7,664 nucleotides of DNA from an uncultured Bacteroides sp. GTDB lineage: Bacteria; Bacteroidota; Bacteroidia; Bacteroidales; Bacteroidaceae. Position 1 is the stretch's first letter. Every line of letters starts with the position of its first letter. Both the position numbers and the translations under genes were made by a program. Where the stretch lies: positions 1-7,664 of the forward strand of contig CAKUYM010000207.1 in assembly GCA_934716785.1 (NCBI GenBank), given 5' to 3'. Below, one piece after another: positions 5,974-7,664 of this stretch. The notes below the pieces were generated by a model that was not told the origin of the DNA, searched no databases, and was given only the letters and a program-made list of their open reading frames with translations.

Positions 5974-5990
5974 CAAAGTTGTTTAAACAA
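5967..5990 (+). promoter_or_regulatory. Tandem palindromes, candidate MarR-type operator
   Basis: AACTTTGCAAAGTT (5967-5980) is a perfect 14-bp palindrome covering most of the -7 element. TTGTTTAAACAA (5979-5990) is a perfect 12-bp palindrome overlapping it by two bases. MarR dimers bind palindromes of about this size and often repress their own promoter this way. Binding by the adjacent gene product is inference. Confidence 0.55.
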
Positions 5991-5997
5991 TAATTTC

Positions 5998-6444
5998 ATG
6001 ATAGAGCAATTTAACTTTGACATCCGGCTTATTTTTGCCATCTTAAATGGCAAGGTTTCTGCGGCAATCAACCGCAAGCTATACCGCAACTTCCGTCAGA
6101 ACGGACTGGAAATCAGTCCAGAGCAATGGACAGTGCTTATATTCCTATGGGAAAAAGACGGTGTGACACAGCAAGAGTTGTGCAATGCAACTTTCAAAGA
6201 CAAGCCCAGCATGACCCGCCTGATTGACAACATGGAGCGGCAACATCTTGTAGTGCGCATCTCCGACAAAAAAGACCGCCGCACAAACCTTATCCATCTC
6301 ACCAAAGACGGAAAAGAGTTGGAAGAGAAAGCACGTATCATCGCCGGGCAGACTTTGAAGGAAGCCCTTCACGGTATTACGATTGAAGAGTTGAGTGTCG
6401 GACAGGAAGTTTTGAAAAAGGTTTTCTATAATACGAAGGATTAA
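5998..6444 (+). CDS. MarR-family winged-helix transcriptional regulator
   Basis: From the ATG at 5998 this is 148 residues, a typical MarR length. The N-terminal dimerisation helix region is MIEQFNFDIRLIFAILNGKVSAAINRKLYRNFR. The DNA-binding domain runs about residues 38-110: LEISPEQWTVLIFLWEKDGVTQQELC, then recognition helix DKPSMTRLIDNMERQHLVVR (68-87) and a wing with the family DxRxT signature (D93-R-R-T96) in SDKKDRRTNLIHLTKDG. The C-terminal helices complete the dimer interface. MarR proteins release DNA on binding small phenolic ligands or on cysteine oxidation; the single Cys62, just before the recognition helix, could serve the latter, but this is speculation. It is divergent from the ribosomal operon and is followed by a terminator, so no target is obvious beyond its own palindromic promoter. 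A longer frame from a TTG at 5971 is rejected because it begins inside the promoter. Confidence 0.92.
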   Translation: MIEQFNFDIRLIFAILNGKVSAAINRKLYRNFRQNGLEISPEQWTVLIFLWEKDGVTQQELCNATFKDKPSMTRLIDNMERQHLVVRISDKKDRRTNLIHLTKDGKELEEKARIIAGQTLKEALHGITIEELSVGQEVLKKVFYNTKD

Positions 6445-6469
6445 ACAGAGAAACAACCTTTTAAATCAT

Positions 6470-6504
6470 AAAATCCACTAAATACTATCCTTATAGTGGA
6501 TTTT
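6470..6504 (+). terminator. Rho-independent terminator after the marR-family gene
   Basis: AAAATCCACTA (6470-6480) and TAGTGGATTTT (6494-6504) are perfect 11-bp arms around a 13-base loop, with a T run to 6506. It begins 25 bases after the stop codon and should separate this gene from the small membrane protein gene. Confidence 0.85.
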
Positions 6505-6506
6505 TT

Positions 6507-6584
6507 ATCCAAATAATTTCGCCCGTTAAAGAATTATGCTTTAATTTGTGACTGGAATATAATAATCTATTAAAATACACACAC
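6507..6584 (+). other. Upstream region of the small membrane protein gene
   Basis: This AT-rich stretch follows the terminator and should hold the promoter. It has a TTTG at 6545-6548 that could be a -33 box, but the sequence 19 bases later is TATTAAAA, a poor match to TAnnTTTG. A weak inverted repeat (TTAAAG/CTTTAA, 6526-6544) is also present. I do not call a promoter. Confidence 0.3.
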
Positions 6585-6761
6585 ATGAAAGGTTTATTAA
6601 AGAACTTAGGATTGATCTTAATCTTGATCGGAGTAGTTATCCTACTGGGGTGTTCCTTTACAGGTAATGTAAATAACAACGCCATTTTGGGTAGCTCGGT
6701 AGTGCTGGTAGTACTGGGACTCATTTCTTATATCGTCATTAATAAGAAGATCGCCGATTAA
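6585..6761 (+). CDS. Small two-helix membrane protein, function unknown
   Basis: This 58-residue ORF runs from the ATG at 6585 to the TAA at 6759-6761. It starts MKGLLKNLGLILILIGVVIL and ends ISYIVINKKIAD. Two hydrophobic stretches, about residues 8-22 and 34-52, are separated by a short polar turn (CSFTGNVNNN), so it should be a hairpin in the inner membrane with lysines at both ends facing the cytoplasm. LLGC at 20-23 resembles a lipobox, but the second hydrophobic stretch makes a two-helix protein more likely. Support for it being real: a spacer that fits a gene, terminators on both sides, coding-like codon use and clear membrane design. I do not recognise a named family. No ribosome binding site is seen, as usual in Bacteroides. 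Confidence 0.75.
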   Translation: MKGLLKNLGLILILIGVVILLGCSFTGNVNNNAILGSSVVLVVLGLISYIVINKKIAD

Positions 6762-6774
6762 TTTCGTAGAAATC

Positions 6775-6816
6775 AATAAAAAATCCCGGAAACATTCATT
6801 TCCGGGATTTTTTATT
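6775..6816. terminator. Bidirectional rho-independent terminator
   Basis: A perfect 18-bp inverted repeat (6775-6792 with 6799-6816) has a GC core CCCGG/CCGGG, A and T tracts flanking it, and a 6-base loop CATTCA. It lies between the converging small membrane protein gene and rprY and can end transcripts from both. Confidence 0.93.
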
Positions 6817-6840
6817 TGCAGTTATCGCAATGTAATCTCA

Positions 6841-7542
6841 TCAAGATTCAACTTCCGGTGTAATCAGTTTATAGCCTTTGCCATGGATATTGATAATCTC
6901 GATAGAATCATCTTCTTTCAGATGTTTACGCAGCTTCGTGATATACACGTCCATACTGCGGGCATTGAAATAATTATCATCAATCCAGATAGTTTTCAAG
7001 GCAAAGTCACGTTGCAGGATTTCGTTAGCGTGAGCGCAGAGCAATCCGAGCAATTCCGATTCTTTTGTAGTCAGCTTAGTCTGTTTGTCTTCCGTAGCCA
7101 GAATTTGTTTCTGTGTATCGAAAGTAAACTTACCAATCTTATAGATATTGCTTTCCTTATTCTTCTTTCCGCGAACGCGTCTCAAAATCGCTTCAATTCT
7201 GAACGTAAGTTCCTCCATACTGAACGGTTTGGTGATATAATCATCCGCACCAATCTTGAATCCCTCCAAGATATCCTCTTTCAGAGTTTTAGCTGTAAGG
7301 AAGATAATGGGAATTTCGGCATTAGCCGCACGGACATCCTGTGCCAGCGTGAAACCATCTTTCTTAGGCATCATTACGTCAAACACGCACATGTCATATT
7401 TATTCTTCAAGAAAGCCTTATAACCGGCTTCACCATCAGGATACAACTCCGCAGAATAACCTTTTGCCTGTAAATATTCTCTTAAAAGCATGCCAAGATT
7501 TTCGTCATCCTCGCATAATAAAATACGCAGTTTCTCGTCCAT
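6841..7542 (-). CDS. rprY: OmpR/PhoB-family response regulator RprY
   Basis: This complete 233-residue protein has an N-terminal receiver domain (residues 4-122). It includes the acidic pocket E11-D12-D13, phosphoacceptor Asp55 in VFDVMMP, switch Thr83 in FLTAK, and Lys105 in ITKPF. A linker RRVRGKKNK leads to a winged-helix DNA-binding domain (about 134-227) with recognition helix NARSMDVYITKLRKHL and wing INIHGKGYKLI. Length and sequence agree with Bacteroides RprY, which pairs with the sensor kinase RprX. That pair was first noted because it altered porin expression and tetracycline response when placed in E. coli; its natural role is only partly known. The gene starts one base after the rprX stop, so translation is probably coupled. 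Confidence 0.93.
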   Translation of the reverse strand: MDEKLRILLCEDDENLGMLLREYLQAKGYSAELYPDGEAGYKAFLKNKYDMCVFDVMMPKKDGFTLAQDVRAANAEIPIIFLTAKTLKEDILEGFKIGADDYITKPFSMEELTFRIEAILRRVRGKKNKESNIYKIGKFTFDTQKQILATEDKQTKLTTKESELLGLLCAHANEILQRDFALKTIWIDDNYFNARSMDVYITKLRKHLKEDDSIEIINIHGKGYKLITPEVES

Positions 7543-7543
7543 A

Positions 7544-7664
7544 TCAATTATTTTTTAATAAAGGTAATGCAATAATAAATTTAGTTCCCACGTTCAGGTC
7601 ACTTTCCGCCCGGATGGTTCCCTTATGTTCTACGATAATCTTCTTCACATAAGCCAATCCTAAT
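7544..7664 (-). CDS. rprX: Sensor histidine kinase RprX, C-terminal fragment
   Basis: Only the last 39 residues are inside the window; the rest lies beyond base 7664. They contain the end of the HATPase domain: LGLAYVKKIIVEHKGTI, with the G2-box remnant LGL, then AESDLNVGTKFIIALPLL and a TGA stop at 7544-7546. This is the usual end of a two-component kinase. Upstream placement and the one-base gap to rprY identify it as the partner kinase. The sensor and histidine-containing domains cannot be seen here. Confidence 0.88.
   Translation of the reverse strand, partial: LGLAYVKKIIVEHKGTIRAESDLNVGTKFIIALPLLKNN

Noticed and set aside
5971..5997. TTG start giving the MarR protein nine extra residues
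   Set aside because: The TTG is inside the -7 element, so it would lie upstream of the predicted transcript start.
6526..6544. TTAAAG/CTTTAA inverted repeat upstream of the small membrane protein gene as an operator
   Set aside because: Six AT-rich pairs with a 7-base loop are expected by chance in such AT-rich DNA.
6642..6653. Lipobox-like LLGC in the 58-residue protein, suggesting a lipoprotein
   Set aside because: A second hydrophobic stretch follows, and cleavage at that cysteine would leave only a 36-residue peptide; a two-helix membrane protein is simpler.
6883..7473. 196-codon open frame on the plus strand opposite rprY
   Set aside because: It lies antisense and fully within rprY, whose domain motifs are complete; the translated sequence has no recognisable family pattern.

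Overview
The window reads as chromosomal DNA of a Bacteroides species. The ribosomal proteins, the RprXY-type two-component pair and the DUF6377-like regulator are all of Bacteroidales type. Promoters match the Bacteroides -33/-7 pattern (TTTG / TAnnTTTG), most genes lack a Shine-Dalgarno sequence, and intergenic DNA is very AT-rich. From memory, the gene order matches the Bacteroides thetaiotaomicron region around BT2157-BT2166, but I could not run a search to identify the species.

Region 1 (1-4676, all minus strand) looks like a carbohydrate-modifying operon with its own regulator. In transcription order it holds a membrane-spanning regulator (3009-4676), a 230-bp control region, a cytoplasmic Gfo/Idh/MocA oxidoreductase (1663-2775), a Tat-exported Gfo/Idh/MocA oxidoreductase (164-1651) and the start of a lipoprotein (1-128) that runs out of the window. 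The layout fits the recently described C3-oxidation route for breaking glycosidic bonds: oxidation to a 3-keto-glycoside, bond cleavage by elimination or hydrolysis, then reduction of the keto-sugar. In B. thetaiotaomicron the corresponding genes are also reported to activate dietary glucosinolates. The regulator carries a periplasmic TPR sensor, one membrane helix and a cytoplasmic helix-turn-helix in a single chain. The control region holds a -7 element without a recognisable -33 element, plus an exact 10-bp direct repeat upstream, as expected for an activated promoter.

Region 2 (4702-5915, minus strand) is the rpsF-rpsR-rplI operon for bS6, bS18 and bL9. It has a textbook Bacteroides promoter and a rho-independent terminator. 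rpsR and rplI each have a strong AAGGAGG ribosome binding site, which is very unusual in this phylum and probably regulatory.

Region 3 (5966-6816, plus strand) has a MarR-family regulator whose -7 element lies inside a perfect 14-bp palindrome, a terminator, an unrecognised 58-residue two-helix membrane protein, and a long bidirectional terminator.

Region 4 (6841-7664, minus strand) contains the response regulator rprY and the last 39 codons of its sensor kinase rprX, one base apart. No tRNA, rRNA, CRISPR array, insertion sequence or attachment site was seen.
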